From: Verrucomicrobiaceae bacterium
Lineage (GTDB): Bacteria; Verrucomicrobiota; Verrucomicrobiia; Verrucomicrobiales; Verrucomicrobiaceae
Assembly (NCBI GenBank): GCA_027487315.1
Contig: JAIYDW010000087.1
Span: forward strand, 1-41,140
Length of the DNA stretch: 41,140 nt
Reading direction: 5' to 3'
How positions within the stretch are numbered: position 1 is the stretch's first letter; each line of letters starts with the position of its first letter. A program made the position numbers and the translations under genes. Under the pieces are notes generated by a model. The model was not told where the DNA came from and did not search any database. It was given only the letters and a program-made list of their open reading frames with translations. Shown one piece after another: positions 25,201 to 33,153 of the stretch.

Positions 25201-27640
25201 CAGTCGCTCCCACTGTGCTCACATTGAATTGGGCTCCCCGCGTGGCGCTATCGGCACCCTGCGCTGGAAAAGTCGTCACCGTCCACCCCAAGTTGTTCAC
25301 CGCCTCCGTGTCCGAGCTCCCCGCCCCGCTCGCTGACGATCCCGTCGCCCCGCCAACGAGCGCCGCCGTGCCCGTCCCAATACTAGGTGTCGGCGTGCTC
25401 GTTCCCCCAGGAATCGTCGCCCCATTAAACAACCACTGCGCTAAAGCCGCGCCACTGCCACCCCCGTTGATCCGCCCCGTCAACCCGGTCACTGGTCCCA
25501 GGAAATAGTTCCCCGCATCCGCTCCCGCCAAGGTGTCCGGCACCGTCACCCCAATCGGATCCCCTGGACCCGCATTCAAAAACGCCCCCACCCCGGGGAA
25601 CGTCACCACGTCTGGACTGATGACTCCCGTCAACGTCCCCGTCACCGTCGCCACCACGCCCCCGTTAAACGCCCGCGTCGTCACCGCCGCATCCGTCAGC
25701 GTCAACTCCTTCTTCTGAATGTTCGCCGTCAGCGTCGGCTGCGTCAGCGAGTAATTCCCCGCCTTTGCCCCACTCAAAACAAACCCCGTCACCGTCACCG
25801 TCAACCCCGTCCCCTGACCCACCTGCCCAAACGCCGCCGTCGCCGCCGTTCCATCCAGCGTCACATCCGCCTCATCCCCCACAATCACCCCGCTCAAAGC
25901 TGGCGTCCCCGTAAACGTCGCGAACAGCGTCCGATCATAAAACTTATTCTCCCCGGCCAGCCCCGTGATCGTCAAAGCCTTCTTGCTCACCGATCCCTCA
26001 GGCACCGCCAAAGTCTGTGTCGTCGCTCCCGTGCTCGTCGCACTCACATTCCCCGTCGCCACCGGCCCAAACGGATTGTTCCCCTTCATCCGCAGGAAAA
26101 GCGTCGTCAACGCCACATTCCCACCCGTCTGCGTCAAGGTCACCGATGCCCCATAAGTTCCCGCCGCCGCATCTGACACCTCAAAACCCGTCGGCGCACT
26201 CACCAACACGTCCGCTGTCAACGCTCCCCCGGACACCGTAAACGACTGCGCCGCCGACGCCGTCCCATACTCCGCCGTCATCGCCGTGAAAACCCCGCTC
26301 AAGGTGATCGAAGGATCCGCTGTCACCGTCAAATCCGCCGCCGTGTAAGTGATCGCATAATTCGACGCCGTAAACGTCCCCCCAGTCGCTGCACTCGGCA
26401 CCACCGACCCCGCATAAACCTGCGCCAAATCCGCCGCCAATCGTCCCGCCCCGTAAGTGATCGTCACCGTCCCCACCAACTCTCCGTTCACGAGCCCCGT
26501 CGGCACAAACGCCGTTGAACCCGAATTCACCTCCGCGAGTTCCGCCCCGAGCGGCTTGCTCACCGCATTTGCCGCAATCGTCAACCCCGTAGCCGCCACC
26601 GAACTCCCGGTCGCGGGCGTCGTCAAATTCACCGCCACCGCCCCCGTGCTCGCCAAAGCAATCACCGCACTGTCATACACGCCCAACACCGGTGCATTCG
26701 CCTTCAACCGAACACTCAAAGTCGCCCCCGTCACCACCCCACTCGTTGGCGCAAAACTCGCCGTCGGCCCCCAAGTCGTCCCATCATTCGCCACCTCAAA
26801 CCCCGCCGGCGCCGTCGCCACAATCGGAGCCGTCAAATCCGTCCCCGAAACCGAAAACGTCTGCACCGCCGAAGCCACGCCGTACGTCGTCGTAAACGTT
26901 GCAGTTGCACCAGCTATCGGACTTGTGATCACCGGCGTTGCTGTCGGCAGCGAAGTCACCACCAAGTTATCGATGCTAATCTTTGGACGACTCCCCGCAG
27001 CACCACCCGTTCCGTTGTGATAATAGAAGCGAAGCCGAGCCGTTGAAGACCCGTTAAACGCAGGGGGGAGCACAATCGAAGTTATACTACCACTCCCTGC
27101 TACATTGTTCGTGGCCACAAACGGTAGATTCGTCCCGGTCAATTCAGTAAAAGTCGTTCCGTTCGTTGTGGCATACACTCGCAAACTTCCCACTCGATCT
27201 CCGGTCGAGTTAAACACGGTTGCCGCATCAAATGACAACGTCCCTGCATTTCTACCTGTGAAATCGAGAAAAAGATCAATTGCCGCCGAAGATGTATTGT
27301 TCGTAGTCCCAGTGCTCAGAAGTTGGATGTTCTCAAGCGGTGAAATACTTCGCTGCACCCCCCCGCTACTTCCTGTCACAAACGTCGCCGTTGCCGCAGA
27401 AATTCGAACGCCATCTGGAATCGTTCCTGTCGCATTAACTGCCACTGCCCCCCACTCAGTTGAACTAGGCCCATTGAAGGCATTGGGCCAATTAGTCGTA
27501 TTCGCAATGTCCGCGAAATCTTCCGAATAGTTTCCTCCAGACATCACATACGGAGTCTGCCCCCTCGCCTCCCCTCCCACCATCGCCACACACGCAGCCA
27601 ATACACAAAAACACGATTTCAAGAGACGATTCAGATTCAT
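19205..27640 (-). CDS. Giant exported multi-domain protein (Ig-like, YDG, beta-strand repeats)
   Basis: 2811 residues from MNLNRLLKSCFCVLAACVAM (27638-27640), a Sec signal peptide ending ARGQ near residue 28. Domains in order: a beta-sandwich 'choice-of-anchor' region (about 30-235), MBG/YDG-like repeats (about 235-740; KFYDRTLFATFTG is a YDG signature), a second anchor-like domain, two Big_5-type Ig-like domains (ATNVPVSSGVVLNFS; ATGVAVDSTITLNFS) alternating with Ig domains, another anchor-like domain, a beta-helix autotransporter-associated repeat region (about 1520-2110; KLGAGTLSLTGVNTFTG), two Ig domains (about 2122-2290), a He_PIG domain and a C-terminal domain (about 2393-2811) homologous to that of the 7779 protein. 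No PEP-CTERM, LPXTG or autotransporter barrel is seen. It is probably a surface adhesin or matrix protein. A strong terminator follows; a sigma-54-like site lies 29 bp upstream. Confidence 0.93.
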   Translation of the reverse strand: MNLNRLLKSCFCVLAACVAMVGGEARGQTPYVMSGGNYSEDFADIANTTNWPNAFNGPSSTEWGAVAVNATGTIPDGVRISAATATFVTGSSGGVQRSISPLENIQLLSTGTTNNTSSAAIDLFLDFTGRNAGTLSFDAATVFNSTGDRVGSLRVYATTNGTTFTELTGTNLPFVATNNVAGSGSITSIVLPPAFNGSSTARLRFYYHNGTGGAAGSRPKISIDNLVVTSLPTATPVITSPIAGATATFTTTYGVASAVQTFSVSGTDLTAPIVATAPAGFEVANDGTTWGPTASFAPTSGVVTGATLSVRLKANAPVLGVYDSAVIALASTGAVAVNLTTPATGSSVAATGLTIAANAVSKPLGAELAEVNSGSTAFVPTGLVNGELVGTVTITYGAGRLAADLAQVYAGSVVPSAATGGTFTASNYAITYTAADLTVTADPSITLSGVFTAMTAEYGTASAAQSFTVSGGALTADVLVSAPTGFEVSDAAAGTYGASVTLTQTGGNVALTTLFLRMKGNNPFGPVATGNVSATSTGATTQTLAVPEGSVSKKALTITGLAGENKFYDRTLFATFTGTPALSGVIVGDEADVTLDGTAATAAFGQVGQGTGLTVTVTGFVLSGAKAGNYSLTQPTLTANIQKKELTLTDAAVTTRAFNGGVVATVTGTLTGVISPDVVTFPGVGAFLNAGPGDPIGVTVPDTLAGADAGNYFLGPVTGLTGRINGGGSGAALAQWLFNGATIPGGTSTPTPSIGTGTAALVGGATGSSASGAGSSDTEAVNNLGWTVTTFPAQGADSATRGAQFNVSTVGATGVQVVYDIRHSNTAPRHAQIQYTTDGTTWLDFGPVQTLTTVGSVWTNNNVLDFSSTPGVANNPNFGVRILAAFDPLGTGYVAAAPASSYGTGGTWRFDNVRVTGNPPFQFTGSTPAHLATNVPVSSGVVLNFSAPALLSATAVTMVDQDSNVIPFTGLPVTTAAASVTLTPSSPLPYGKTITATLVAAEITSATAAPLGATTATIPVRFMTEALVAPVVNVTPTAVTSPISTDVTLTANVTAGTAPVTLQWYEGTSANFAGATLLTGKTESTLVVQRPTVGVVSYFVRATNPGAQFADSNDAVVTYTDFPVVTSTVPAAAATGVAVDSTITLNFSKAVQLEAGAVSISPVVPFTMVPDFGGPGLATSFVLTPTAPLAAGTQYTVTVDKTKVKDAVDAGMDADKVFSFTTRVPVSITTPPVAQSVVAGATATFTVVAAGDGPLSYDWQKGSVSLGAPDSATLTITDAQEVNEGSYRVVVTGPGVGNTATSAAVLLNVQSPNDPFELPPGTTYAQNFDGIAAGLPAGWSVRTGATATAVGGLGTFGATAVEWVTSAGAFRNSAAATGLISTSNAAAQLASTNRAPAIRQTGAFGDPGAAFAFTFSTTGKTLTGLSLSLQMLSVQTRSTTWSLQVGSGAEPAAWETVAVFTDPGVFGATTVTLTESDLSSIEDKAQAWFRVVALSGSTGGGSRDTFGIDDFSMTYQPINPGLFWDADGAVAGAGGPTPTGAWGTDSYWGASALGDALTAGWISGEGATFAAGSDAIGDYTVTVSGTQSTRALTIEEGQVTLSGGVIELTGTSPRVRVVAGKSVIGSEIQGAAGLRKLGAGTLSLTGVNTFTGPVSIGAGSIEIGADTALGAVSNGISLSGTLATTATLTLPATRAITGEGTLSPTTGTILTVAGSVTMPTGLTLTGGGGVGFTGSTLQLGPLKVAQATEITGNELDLTGFSALHTTGSTLVGNVVDFVASTPTLFVETGATVRLNGGVKLGGGGTNRFIKTGAGTLVLPTANPDLNKVALGLQGLPATNGGVIEFGSKDALGITQGFFNYGELKATAAMTGVDAIPVGFSIGGREGSEAVLTASAGAIEIAGESALFAGAGTLGDIVLRTTGAVTFGGDIVVAGAAASIDALRLEGSGAVTFAGTKAGLNKPVKVRGTVSLVLNTEALGNGGVVGATGLDLGAGTELVLGTDGTTRLVTAYSGLIAESGSVLKIDIGGKARGTEFDALELASPTAGGGTVTFAGTVSVKLVSDYVPAAGDVFKVLGWANDMTADFTGVVFDLPVLSGGLSWDTSFFATTGALVIARANGAPTIVVGPQSKDAAVGDNVTFSVVAAGTGPLNYVWRRNGQPFGAANESSLSFTNVAQAQAAEYSVVVSNTAGSATSDGALLVVGGFPVITVPPQSASVSAGTTVTFSVTVAGPGPFSYVWERNESPISGEIGSTLQVVAGTTTFGNYRVIVTNGSGSTTSAVAVLSLPTSGPATSKPEWDLLPDLPAGQIGVPYAFDLNVKADLPGAVPPVFRSATSFSMTGQPTGLVINPTTGEITGTPAAIKSTPYAVSVTARNAFGSAVLRTRILINPLPTGALGVFAGPIGRSALLEGIVTGGNGALGGRFDMTVASTGIASGKVTIGTKVYSFSKAKAVIPASPANRLSVAATIKLSTTRNLTVSLLVDTLTGTILNTSTISDGTATVTFTGWRNPWSKLNPATALAGYYTTKIDLVNTALTSAQAPLGAGYLSFTVAPTTGLLTLSGRLSDGSVITMATFAGPAGQMLMFRTLYGTTTRGSLLGALGIAAEANPLNNTVAGPMTWTRPANTATSNRLYRSGFPAPGLLDVTLTGGRYVAPPARTRTNPLAEPRVMGLTDLANQIEVLLTKAGVETALPLQADVKANVALTNKVAFNLDKLVNTRAMSLTFVASKGSFTGKATLRENNPVLAAAVPPLLVPVTRTVTFQGLLVGGVGHGYFILNQLPAVGAVPAQTTSNSPQEGGRVEVKVVAPVVP

Positions 27641-27898
27641 AACAGGTTGGGTCAGACAGGCTTGAGTTAGCATTGTTCACGCCACTTTGAGATTTCAGAA
27701 AAAAAATTACGCTCCCGGGTAGATTCCACAGCTCAATAGAAGCGCTCCATCCCCCATCAAATAAGGATCGCACGCCCTAATCACCACCCTCCCCATGCCC
27801 CGAAATTCGCTCTCCCACAAACCCAACACAGTGTCGTTTCAGTCACATGAATTATGACTAATTCAATCAACATCAAAATCACATAGTCCTAACATCGC
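27641..27898. other. Upstream region of the giant exported protein gene
   Basis: No credible gene. It contains the sigma-54-like site at 27669-27685 and, further out, AT-rich sequence with a short dyad AGTCA (27841-27845) and TGACT (27855-27859) separated by nine bases, which could be an operator for the leftward gene. The part next to 27899 abuts the inverted-repeat element. Confidence 0.4.
27669..27685 (-). promoter_or_regulatory. Weak sigma-54-like promoter candidate for the giant protein gene
   Basis: Read leftward, GTGGCGTGAACAATGCT has GG and GC exactly 10 bases apart, as in -24/-12 promoters, and retains TGGC and TGC of TGGCACG-N4-TTGCW but differs at three other positions. The predicted start would give an approximately 18-base leader. 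The match is weak alone; it is listed because a closer match sits at the same distance upstream of the pseudopilin operon. Confidence 0.3.
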
Positions 27899-28149
27899 CC
27901 TAGCCTGACCTATTCATGAAAGTCGTCGCGAGACGCAGCGAAAGCCCGGATTGGCCAGGCGGGCGCCGTTTTGAAAGACGGAGTGTATCGGTGGATACTC
28001 GACGACTTTCAAAACAAGCCCATCGCCGCCAATGCGGGCTTGCAGCCAGCGCCTTGCCGCGTCAGCGGCGTCTGAAAGCGCAGCCACACCGCACAGCCTG
28101 AGGAACGAAGGCAATTCGCAGTAGAGTTTCATGAATAGGTCAGGCTAGG
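27899..28149. mobile_element. 251-bp non-autonomous element with perfect 23-bp inverted ends
   Basis: The left end 27899-27921 and right end 28127-28149 are perfect 23-base inverted repeats (CCTAGCCTGACC then TATTCATGAAA). CTAG occurs at both ends and may be a 4-bp target duplication, as some IS5-group elements make; in that case the true ends begin at CCTGACC. The interior has no long gene but is highly structured: GTTTTGAAAG (27968-27977) pairs with CTTTCAAAAC (28006-28015), and GCCGC-GTCA-GCGGC (28056-28069) forms a hairpin. It starts three bases after the stop codon of the secreted paralog gene and could act as its terminator. It may be a MITE or a structured repeat; no transposase is present in the window. 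Confidence 0.7.
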
Positions 28150-28152
28150 CCT

Positions 28153-28896
28153 TCATCGATCCTCTAACACCACCGCACTGCCACCCGCCGCAAACTCCAC
28201 CGCCTTCAACTTCCCCTCAGGATCCTGAAAAAACACCACCCATCTCGCCCGTGGCTCTTCCATGTTCAAAACCAACAACTCCCTCTTTTCACCCTCCCCT
28301 TTTGGAGCCTCCAGACTCGCATCCGCATCAAAGGTCCCCTCATCTTTCACACTGATGAATCCTCCCTCAGTCTCGGTCGTCACCTCGACCGGCTTCAACC
28401 GCCTGAGTGTGCAAACCTCGGTCCCAATCTTCACTGAAATGTCCCGCGTCAAAGTCGCATTGATCGCCACCACTCGCCGCTCCCCACCATTCGCCTGATT
28501 CCCCTTCGCCGCTTCTTCCTTGCAGTCCACCAGCAGCACACCCGCCGCCAACCGCTCCGGCCGCCCGGGTCGACTCGGCTCCGCCAACTCCGGATGCAAC
28601 AAAATCGCCTTCAAATCCCCGGCCTCCAACTTCAATGGCAGTTCCACCTTCCCCCACGGTTGATGCTCCGCCTCAAGCTTGACCGCTCCCTCCGGAAAAT
28701 GCACCCACCCCGTCACCGCCCCCTCGGCAAACCCCGCAGGATTCGCATCCTCTCCATTAATCACCAAAAAAGCCCTCCCCTTCTCTCCAAGTGCGTTCAC
28801 AAACAACACCCCAGGCTCACTCGTCTCCGCTCCCCGCAAAACCGGCACACTCAGCAAAGCCAGCGCAAAACCCAAACCATGAATTCGTGCATTCAT
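28153..28896 (-). CDS. Exported protein of unknown function, paralog of the next gene upstream
   Basis: 247 residues from MNARIHGLGFALALLSVPVL (28894-28896), with a signal peptide cleaved near RGAE. The N-terminal half (VLFVNALGEKGRAFLVINGEDANPAGFAEG followed by VTGWVHF) aligns with the adjacent protein (LRFVNATGLPGKLFVKLDGEDINPEGYADG), sharing GED-x-NP-x-G-x-A-x-G and the strands after it. The fold appears to be all-beta. The C-terminal part has a strand RWVVFFQDPEGKLKAVEF, matching GHVLFFFTDQKGVLRNVWF of the paralog. It begins four bases after the upstream paralog ends, so it is the last gene of the pseudopilin operon. The family is not recognised; an assembly, periplasmic or surface role is inferred from context only. 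Confidence 0.82.
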   Translation of the reverse strand: MNARIHGLGFALALLSVPVLRGAETSEPGVLFVNALGEKGRAFLVINGEDANPAGFAEGAVTGWVHFPEGAVKLEAEHQPWGKVELPLKLEAGDLKAILLHPELAEPSRPGRPERLAAGVLLVDCKEEAAKGNQANGGERRVVAINATLTRDISVKIGTEVCTLRRLKPVEVTTETEGGFISVKDEGTFDADASLEAPKGEGEKRELLVLNMEEPRARWVVFFQDPEGKLKAVEFAAGGSAVVLEDR

Positions 28897-28900
28897 AGCC

Positions 28901-29572
28901 TTAGTCCACCATGTTGTGGAACCACACATTCCTTAGCACCCCTTTCTGATCCGTGAAGAAGAACAGCACATGACCAGTGGGCTCGACGCAGTTAACAGTC
29001 GTAAGCATCTTCTCACCTAACTTAACCTCTACAAATTCCCCATTTCCTCGACTCAACGGCGCGACGACTGGCTTTAGCTTCTCCGCTACGATTGACACCC
29101 CCCCCACCATGAAGTTGAGCAGTTCCGCAGGTGACGATTGCACCAACGTGATGGTCGCTGGCTGCCCCTTGCGATGTTTTTTGGAAGCCACGACTTGATG
29201 CCCCAACGTGATTTCTGTAGGTTCTCCCTCCTTTTTCGACTCCTTAGTGATAGGCAGTGCTACCACTGCGGTCACTTCCCCACCCTTGATCTCCACCGGC
29301 ACCTTCAGCTTGCCCAGCCCGTCATGCTGCAACTCCACCTGACAAATCTTCGCCTGAAACCCCACCGCACCCGTTGCGTACCCGTCCGCATAACCTTCCG
29401 GATTGATGTCCTCCCCATCCAACTTCACAAACAACTTCCCGGGCAATCCCGTCGCATTCACAAACCGCAAATAAGCCAACCCTCCTACCCCCTCCTGCCC
29501 CCTCAGGGCCACAGGACCCAAGACCATCCACCCCAGACACCACGTGAAAGCCAGCTTAAAGAGTGCGCGCAT
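28901..29572 (-). CDS. Exported protein of unknown function, first of tandem paralogs
   Basis: 223 residues from MRALFKLAFTWCLGWMVLGP (signal peptide to about RGQ, residue 26). The mature protein is predicted to be beta-rich and contains KLDGEDINPEGYADGYATG, the motif shared with its downstream neighbour, followed by repeated strand-turn units (QVELQHDGLGKLKVPVEIK). Its start codon overlaps the end of the large pseudopilin-like gene by 17 bases, so translation is likely coupled and it belongs to the same operon. No catalytic motif is visible. The gene duplication (both with signal peptide, same order of blocks) indicates a tandem duplication followed by divergence. Function unknown; possibly a pilus-associated or secretion-associated periplasmic protein. 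Confidence 0.85.
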   Translation of the reverse strand: MRALFKLAFTWCLGWMVLGPVALRGQEGVGGLAYLRFVNATGLPGKLFVKLDGEDINPEGYADGYATGAVGFQAKICQVELQHDGLGKLKVPVEIKGGEVTAVVALPITKESKKEGEPTEITLGHQVVASKKHRKGQPATITLVQSSPAELLNFMVGGVSIVAEKLKPVVAPLSRGNGEFVEVKLGEKMLTTVNCVEPTGHVLFFFTDQKGVLRNVWFHNMVD

Positions 29573-32500
29573 AAAGAATCTCCGTTTGTTGTCTGATCAA
29601 ATTTCCATCCGCATCCCGAATCGGACGCACAAACACATGATACACCCGCGATCTCGTCGCCAGCACCTTCGTCGTCTCACTCCGAGTCTTAACCACCGCC
29701 TGCCCTGTCACCACCACCCGAAAATGCCGACTCCTCACCGTCGCATTGTTAAAAATTCGCGCAAAAGCCTCCTCCGCCGCCGCATCATTCCACTCCGGCT
29801 CAACACTCGTCTCATTCGCCCTTCTGCTCGCCCCCAAAATCGGCTGCCCGTCAGTGTAAACCATCCCCTTCTGCTGCAGGTCCACTTGCCTCACCCGCTG
29901 ATACGGACGCTGCGCCAAATCCGCAGATGTCGGCAACCTCAATTTCTCCGGCAACTCAGCCGGCGAAAGATAAGGCCGGTTCCGAATGATCAATTCCGCG
30001 ACCAAATCCCCCACCCCGCCATCAGTCTCCGTCATCTGCACAAAGGGCCGGCTTGTTGGCGGCTGCAGCGCTACCGGAGACGTCAATGTCGGATCCGCCG
30101 CAGCCGAATCCAATTTCAACCTCGGGTCCGTCACCAACCGCCCTGACACCAACGCTCTCAAAGTGTCAAAAGTCGCCGTGTTCAAATTCACATGCCCGTC
30201 GATCCTCACCAAATCACCCGTCCGCTTCAATGGATCTGCCGACCTCGGAACGCCCACATGAAACAGATCCAGCAGCGCCGTTGCACATCGACTCCGGTTC
30301 ACAGGCGCTCCCGTCGCAGGAGGAACGTTATAGTCAGGTCGAAACCGTGAATGCTCCGGCCTCCCAATTCGTAGCGTGTTGCCGCCACAAAACTTATCTG
30401 ACGCTCTCACAACCGCATTCGAACCAAGCTTGACGTTAGCAAAATCTCCATATCTCGGGGCGTTAAACTCGTCCCCACCATTCGGATCCCACATGATCGG
30501 GTCAAACACATGACCCAATTCGGTCACGCTGCTCAGCCGCCCCCGATTCGAAATCACCTGCACATAGTTCTGCCTCTCCCGCATTCCGTCCGTATTCGAA
30601 GCTGGAAGCGCCGCATGGATATTCGGCCTAAAAATAGGATCTCCAGGATTCTGCGAGAAGGATGTGACTGGCCTGATCGCAGTATTGCCATTGTGCCCAC
30701 CATCAGGCCATAACTTAATTCTAGCTTCTCGATGAAACGGATCTCCTTTAATGTTGAACCGAAGACTTCGTGCCCAAGGCGTCGTTCCTCCCACTTTGTC
30801 ATTTAAGTCGAGATAAGTCACCACATCTTGTGTGTATTTGATGAAGAAGGCAGCACGGGGATCGCCAAGATTGTTCGCAAAGTTTTGGTTTCGATTGGAA
30901 TACGACATCCCAGGAATCGTGCAGTTAAAAATTTGAGGCCGATCCGCCCTCAACTGCCGCTCGGGTCCACCCCGTCTTTCGACCGGAGTCAACGGCTGGT
31001 CCACCAATGCAAAATCGCTACTGCCTGTTGGCCGAAAAGCCAAGCGGTATCGGCTACGCATGTCGCTTTGCAAAAAGTCTTGCCCACTTAGATCAATTTC
31101 TTGGATCGAACCTACTCCGGTCTTCAACTCCATCTTTACAGGTGGAAAAGAAATCACACGTATCTCATTCGGCTCCATGGGTCTTTGAGACGGGACCGGA
31201 CCTGATTCAACCGGCATTTGCATAACCGGAGCCCCGGGATTGTTGATTTCTACGGGTTTGTGCCAAGCACCAGGAAGTTTATTCATCCCTGCCCCGTACA
31301 TCTCGCTCCGCAGTTCCGCATTTGGGGGATTAGTTGCACTCTCTGCAAGCTTTTCCACGTACAACGGATTTTGAAATCCGACCTTAATCGCTAAATCGCT
31401 CTCGAATGCTGCCGAAACCTCTCCCGAAATCTTCTGGTTCGTCATATTCCACAACTCCACATACTGAGTCACCGAAAACACGACAGGACGTTCACCCACT
31501 GGAGACTCCCATCTATACCTGACCCATTGTTCCGAAACAAAAGGATAACTATCCACTCCTCGGTAACTGGGATAACTGGGGCCATGTCCCAATTTTGGAA
31601 GTGGTTCTGCTTTGGCATTCAAATCAAAAGGATTACCATCCATACTTGGATAAGAGTCATTGTCTGCATAATCGATGATTCCAGCTGCCAAACAACGGAG
31701 GTAGGCGCGGGCGCGCTCTTTCACATCCGTGCTATTCATAGGAAGCGGATACCCCCCCATTCGCTCCGTCCCAAACACATCCAAGAAAGTCTGAATGTGC
31801 TGGGCAATCGCATTGATCGCCTCCGTCGCTTTCGCTCTCCTCGCCGTTCCCTGCAACGCATCAATCTCCTCCAACCACTTGTTGAGATTCATCTTCCTCA
31901 ACCCTGGGACCCAATTCTCTTGAAACGCCGGATCAGGCGGTATCAGCGCCAATTCCTCATACGGCACCAACTGGTGCATCGTGTTCTCCTCCAGCGACCG
32001 AAACACTGGGTCCTGCAAGCTCCCCACCATCGTCCCACTTGCCGAGTTTGATGGAAACCGATTTGAAAACAGCGCCTCATCAGAAAATCCCGCCCACCCC
32101 GTCTCGCTGTCAGGCTGCATCAAAGACTCCCGCCACGCCCCCGGCGTCAGATGCATCGCTCTCAATGACAGCAATTGTCGATGCATCGAAAGACGCCCCG
32201 AGTTCAATGACCCATCTGTGGCAAGCGGATCACGATTCGACTGCAACAGCGTGAACAAACTCGTCTGGTTCAACAGCGGACGCGAGTCATTCGCCAGGTT
32301 CAATCCGGGCACAGAATGCACCGTTTCCGTCTGCCCATTGCTCAACACTCTAAAAAAAGGCTTCTCCCTCACCGGCAAGGGCGCTGCGGAAGAGGCAACC
32401 GTCGCGTCCACATCCCCTGCCGTCCCCAGGTTCAACCGCCCCTGCAAATCATCGATCACAAAACAAAATCGCCCCTTCACCACATCCTCCTCCTTGCCCT

Positions 32501-33149
32501 CCCCCGGCGGGAGACCAAACTCCACCCAATAACAGGGCGCACTCCGCATCCATGGCTCCACCGCCGCCATTTGCTGCGTCACCCGCTTCAGTTCGATCGC
32601 TTCCTCCGGCGTGGCAGCCACGTTCTGTCCGGGTTTCGGCACATAAGAACCAAACTGCGGCCCTGCCGTCATCCCAGGCCCCGTCAAACGAACCCCCTTC
32701 AAATTCGCCAGCACCGGGTCCGCTTCAAGCGGAGGCCTCCGGTCGGAACCCAAGGCCCCTGACACCAAGGGCGCATACGCCCACAATCCATCCGTCCCCG
32801 TGCGTGCCGACATCAGCACCTCCCTGTCCCTTTTCCCCGTCTCCGACCGCAGGCGCCGGTTCGTGTCATTCATCACATCCGCCTCGCTGATCCATGCCGG
32901 CGTCGGCACCGACATGATCACTGACGTCTCGTCTTCCAAAACCTCTTTCAACATCGACCCCGCCTGTTCCAATCCCGCTTGCACCGCCAAATCCGCCTGC
33001 TCCACTGCATCAAAAGTTCCCGACGTTTGCCTCTCCCGCGAAACCAATCCAAAAAGCCCGACCACCAGAATCGTCACCGCCGCCAATATACTCAGCGTCA
33101 TCACCAAAGTGAAGCCCTTTGAAGATCTCTGGCTGCAACTGGTATTCAT
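29556..33149 (-). CDS. Verru_Chthon cassette protein A (large pseudopilin-like protein)
   Basis: 1197 residues. The N-terminus SSKGFTLVMTLSILAAVTILVVGLFGL is a prepilin-type leader with cleavage after Gly and a hydrophobic helix; position +5 is Met instead of the usual Glu, as in GspK/PilX-type tip pseudopilins. The remaining ~1150 residues are a large extracytoplasmic domain, rich in Asn/Pro, with segments such as RFCFVIDDLQGRLNLGTAG and VNLNTATFDTLRALVSGR, the latter resembling the GspK helix-hairpin-helix-like region (LNxNTA). Size and position identify it as the A protein of the cassette (TIGR02600, from memory). It begins four bases after C and its end overlaps the first paralog gene. 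It is probably exported and assembled by a type II/IV pilus-like machine not encoded here. Confidence 0.85.
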   Translation of the reverse strand: MNTSCSQRSSKGFTLVMTLSILAAVTILVVGLFGLVSRERQTSGTFDAVEQADLAVQAGLEQAGSMLKEVLEDETSVIMSVPTPAWISEADVMNDTNRRLRSETGKRDREVLMSARTGTDGLWAYAPLVSGALGSDRRPPLEADPVLANLKGVRLTGPGMTAGPQFGSYVPKPGQNVAATPEEAIELKRVTQQMAAVEPWMRSAPCYWVEFGLPPGEGKEEDVVKGRFCFVIDDLQGRLNLGTAGDVDATVASSAAPLPVREKPFFRVLSNGQTETVHSVPGLNLANDSRPLLNQTSLFTLLQSNRDPLATDGSLNSGRLSMHRQLLSLRAMHLTPGAWRESLMQPDSETGWAGFSDEALFSNRFPSNSASGTMVGSLQDPVFRSLEENTMHQLVPYEELALIPPDPAFQENWVPGLRKMNLNKWLEEIDALQGTARRAKATEAINAIAQHIQTFLDVFGTERMGGYPLPMNSTDVKERARAYLRCLAAGIIDYADNDSYPSMDGNPFDLNAKAEPLPKLGHGPSYPSYRGVDSYPFVSEQWVRYRWESPVGERPVVFSVTQYVELWNMTNQKISGEVSAAFESDLAIKVGFQNPLYVEKLAESATNPPNAELRSEMYGAGMNKLPGAWHKPVEINNPGAPVMQMPVESGPVPSQRPMEPNEIRVISFPPVKMELKTGVGSIQEIDLSGQDFLQSDMRSRYRLAFRPTGSSDFALVDQPLTPVERRGGPERQLRADRPQIFNCTIPGMSYSNRNQNFANNLGDPRAAFFIKYTQDVVTYLDLNDKVGGTTPWARSLRFNIKGDPFHREARIKLWPDGGHNGNTAIRPVTSFSQNPGDPIFRPNIHAALPASNTDGMRERQNYVQVISNRGRLSSVTELGHVFDPIMWDPNGGDEFNAPRYGDFANVKLGSNAVVRASDKFCGGNTLRIGRPEHSRFRPDYNVPPATGAPVNRSRCATALLDLFHVGVPRSADPLKRTGDLVRIDGHVNLNTATFDTLRALVSGRLVTDPRLKLDSAAADPTLTSPVALQPPTSRPFVQMTETDGGVGDLVAELIIRNRPYLSPAELPEKLRLPTSADLAQRPYQRVRQVDLQQKGMVYTDGQPILGASRRANETSVEPEWNDAAAEEAFARIFNNATVRSRHFRVVVTGQAVVKTRSETTKVLATRSRVYHVFVRPIRDADGNLIRQQTEILYARTL

Positions 33150-33153
33150 GACA

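Noticed and set aside
27560-27640. PEP-CTERM or LPXTG sorting of the giant proteins
   Set aside because: Neither giant protein ends with such a signal; their C-termini are the shared beta-rich domain.
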